Positions 61,706 through 64,000 of a stretch of 64,000 nt of DNA are shown piece by piece. The position numbers were made by a program, and so were the translations under genes. This DNA comes from Methylorubrum salsuginis. GTDB lineage: Bacteria > Pseudomonadota > Alphaproteobacteria > Rhizobiales > Beijerinckiaceae. The stretch lies in NCBI RefSeq assembly GCF_900114375.1, contig NZ_FOSV01000010.1:105547-169546 (forward strand), written 5' to 3'. Within the stretch, counting starts at the first letter, position 1. Each line of letters opens with the position of its first letter. The notes below the pieces were generated by a model. It saw only the letters and a list, made by a program, of their open reading frames with translations. It had not been told where the DNA came from and searched no databases.

Positions 61706-62445
61706 GCGTTCTCCTCGGTTGCCGGAGCCTCGGGAGCCGCCTCGGTCTGCGAGGAGCCGTTGGCCGAACCGTTCTCACGGAACTTGCCCGGCAGCGGCAC
61801 CTCGGCGGGCAGCTTGCGCTTGACCGCGTCGCGAACCTGGATCCAGCCGCCGGCGACGCCGGGGACGGCGCCCTCGACGAGGATCAGGCCGCGCTCCGGA
61901 TCGGTGCGCACGACCTTGAGGTTCTGCGTGGTGACACGCTCGACGCCCATATGGCCCGGCATCTTCTTGTTCTTGAAGGTCTTGCCCGGATCCTGACGAC
62001 CACCGGTCGAACCGATCGAGCGGTGGGAGATCGACACGCCGTGGGTGGCGCGCAGACCGCCGAAGTTCCAGCGCTTCATACCGCCGGCGAAACCCTTACC
62101 CGTGGTGGTGCCCGTCACGTCGACGAACTGACCCGGGATGAAGTGGTCGGCGGTGATCTCGGCACCCACCGGGATCAGCGCGTCCTCGGACACGCGGAAC
62201 TCGGCGAGCTTCTTCTTCGGCTCGACCTTGGCGACCGCGAAGCGGCCACGCTCGGCCTGCGACACGTTCTTCACCTTGGCCTTGCCGACGCCGACCTGGA
62301 GGGCGACGTAGCCGTCCTTGTCGTTGGTGCGGTGTGCCACGACTTGGCACTGATCGATCTGGAGCACGGTCACGGGCACGTGTTCACCGGCCTCGGTGAA
62401 GACACGGGTCATGCCGACCTTCCGTGCGATGACGCCTGAGCGCAT
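61702..62445 (-). CDS. rplC: 50S ribosomal protein L3
   Basis: A 247-residue uL3: [20 protein letters not shown], then [40 protein letters not shown] and [20 protein letters not shown] block. The C-terminal 25 residues ([20 protein letters not shown]) are an acidic extension beyond the family core. Confidence 0.98.
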   Translation of the reverse strand: MRSGVIARKVGMTRVFTEAGEHVPVTVLQIDQCQVVAHRTNDKDGYVALQVGVGKAKVKNVSQAERGRFAVAKVEPKKKLAEFRVSEDALIPVGAEITADHFIPGQFVDVTGTTTGKGFAGGMKRWNFGGLRATHGVSISHRSIGSTGGRQDPGKTFKNKKMPGHMGVERVTTQNLKVVRTDPERGLILVEGAVPGVAGGWIQVRDAVKRKLPAEVPLPGKFRENGSANGSSQTEAAPEAPATEENA

Positions 62446-62496
62446 AGGTCACTCTCCTCGCGCGATGAAACGGTAAGCTCTAAGCCCCGGATGGGC

Positions 62497-62805
<309 letters not shown>

Positions 62806-62828
62806 GACCTGACCTCGGCGGAAACGTG

Positions 62829-62856
62829 GAGGAGCGGGCGCGAGGGCCCGCCCCTC
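62829..62856 (-). terminator. Hairpin between tuf and rpsJ
   Basis: An 11-bp stem (GAGGGGCGGGC/GCCCGCTCCTC, one G-U pair) with a 6-nt loop, 34 nt after the tuf stop and 24 nt before rpsJ. There is no T-tract, so it probably attenuates or protects mRNA rather than ending all transcription. Confidence 0.5.
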
Positions 62857-62889
62857 TTACGTCCCCTGTCGATGATGCCTGGGTGGCTG

Positions 62890-64000
<1,111 letters not shown>

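Overview
The window is high-GC DNA of an alphaproteobacterium of order Hyphomicrobiales, most likely Methylobacteriaceae (Methylobacterium/Methylorubrum). The case rests on a 557-residue formate-tetrahydrofolate ligase, a membrane-bound molybdenum/tungsten formate dehydrogenase locus, a methylsuccinyl-CoA dehydrogenase of the ethylmalonyl-CoA pathway, and an alphaproteobacterial S10/spc/alpha ribosomal block containing secY-adk-rpsM. Species is not resolved from sequence alone.

Region 1 (1-5.7 kb) looks like an accessory island. It holds an HTH/ImmA-like metallopeptidase regulator overlapping a PIN-like protein gene, a hicAB toxin-antitoxin operon with paired operator-like palindromes, and several very small ORFs, some translationally coupled. 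It ends against a tRNA-Thr(GGT) gene. Region 2 (5.8-13.9 kb) carries a decayed IS5-type transposase, envelope and secreted proteins, a CYTH/CHAD protein, a SOUL protein, two short-chain dehydrogenase-type proteins, a DUF4336 protein and a YgjV-like membrane protein. Several dispersed palindromic repeats lie between these genes.

Region 3 (14.1-27.9 kb) is a formate dehydrogenase island. One reverse-strand run encodes a lipoate/biotin-ligase-like protein, three proteins of poorly characterised families, DUF3305 and DUF3306 proteins, a TorD-type chaperone, a small TAT protein, the catalytic subunit FdhA, the ferredoxin-like FdhB, the cytochrome b FdhC and two small exported or membrane proteins. 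A 674-residue multi-[4Fe-4S] protein is divergent from this run, and a WD40-cytochrome c fusion converges on it. The accessory genes probably mature or electronically couple the dehydrogenase, but most have no known function. Region 4 (28-46.3 kb) mixes C1 and C2 metabolism genes (ftfL, mcd), an aminotransferase, a degenerate EAL protein, a diguanylate cyclase, transporters and envelope proteins, and an OhrR/MarR-like regulator.

Region 5 (46.5-64 kb) is the reverse-strand translation block, in transcription order tuf (cut by the window end), rpsJ-rplC-rplD-rplW-rplB-rpsS-rplV-rpsC-rplP-rpmC-rpsQ, then rplN-rplX-rplE-rpsN-rpsH-rplF-rplR-rpsE-rpmD-rplO-secY-adk, then rpsM, rpsK, an unexpected metallo-beta-lactamase-fold hydrolase, rpoA and rplQ. 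A terminator, a ParE-like toxin remnant and a promoter-like sequence separate rpsQ from rplN. The most unusual observations are the palindromic element translated in frame inside the DUF3306 gene, the two foreign-looking insertions in the ribosomal block, and the uncharacterised formate dehydrogenase accessory cluster.
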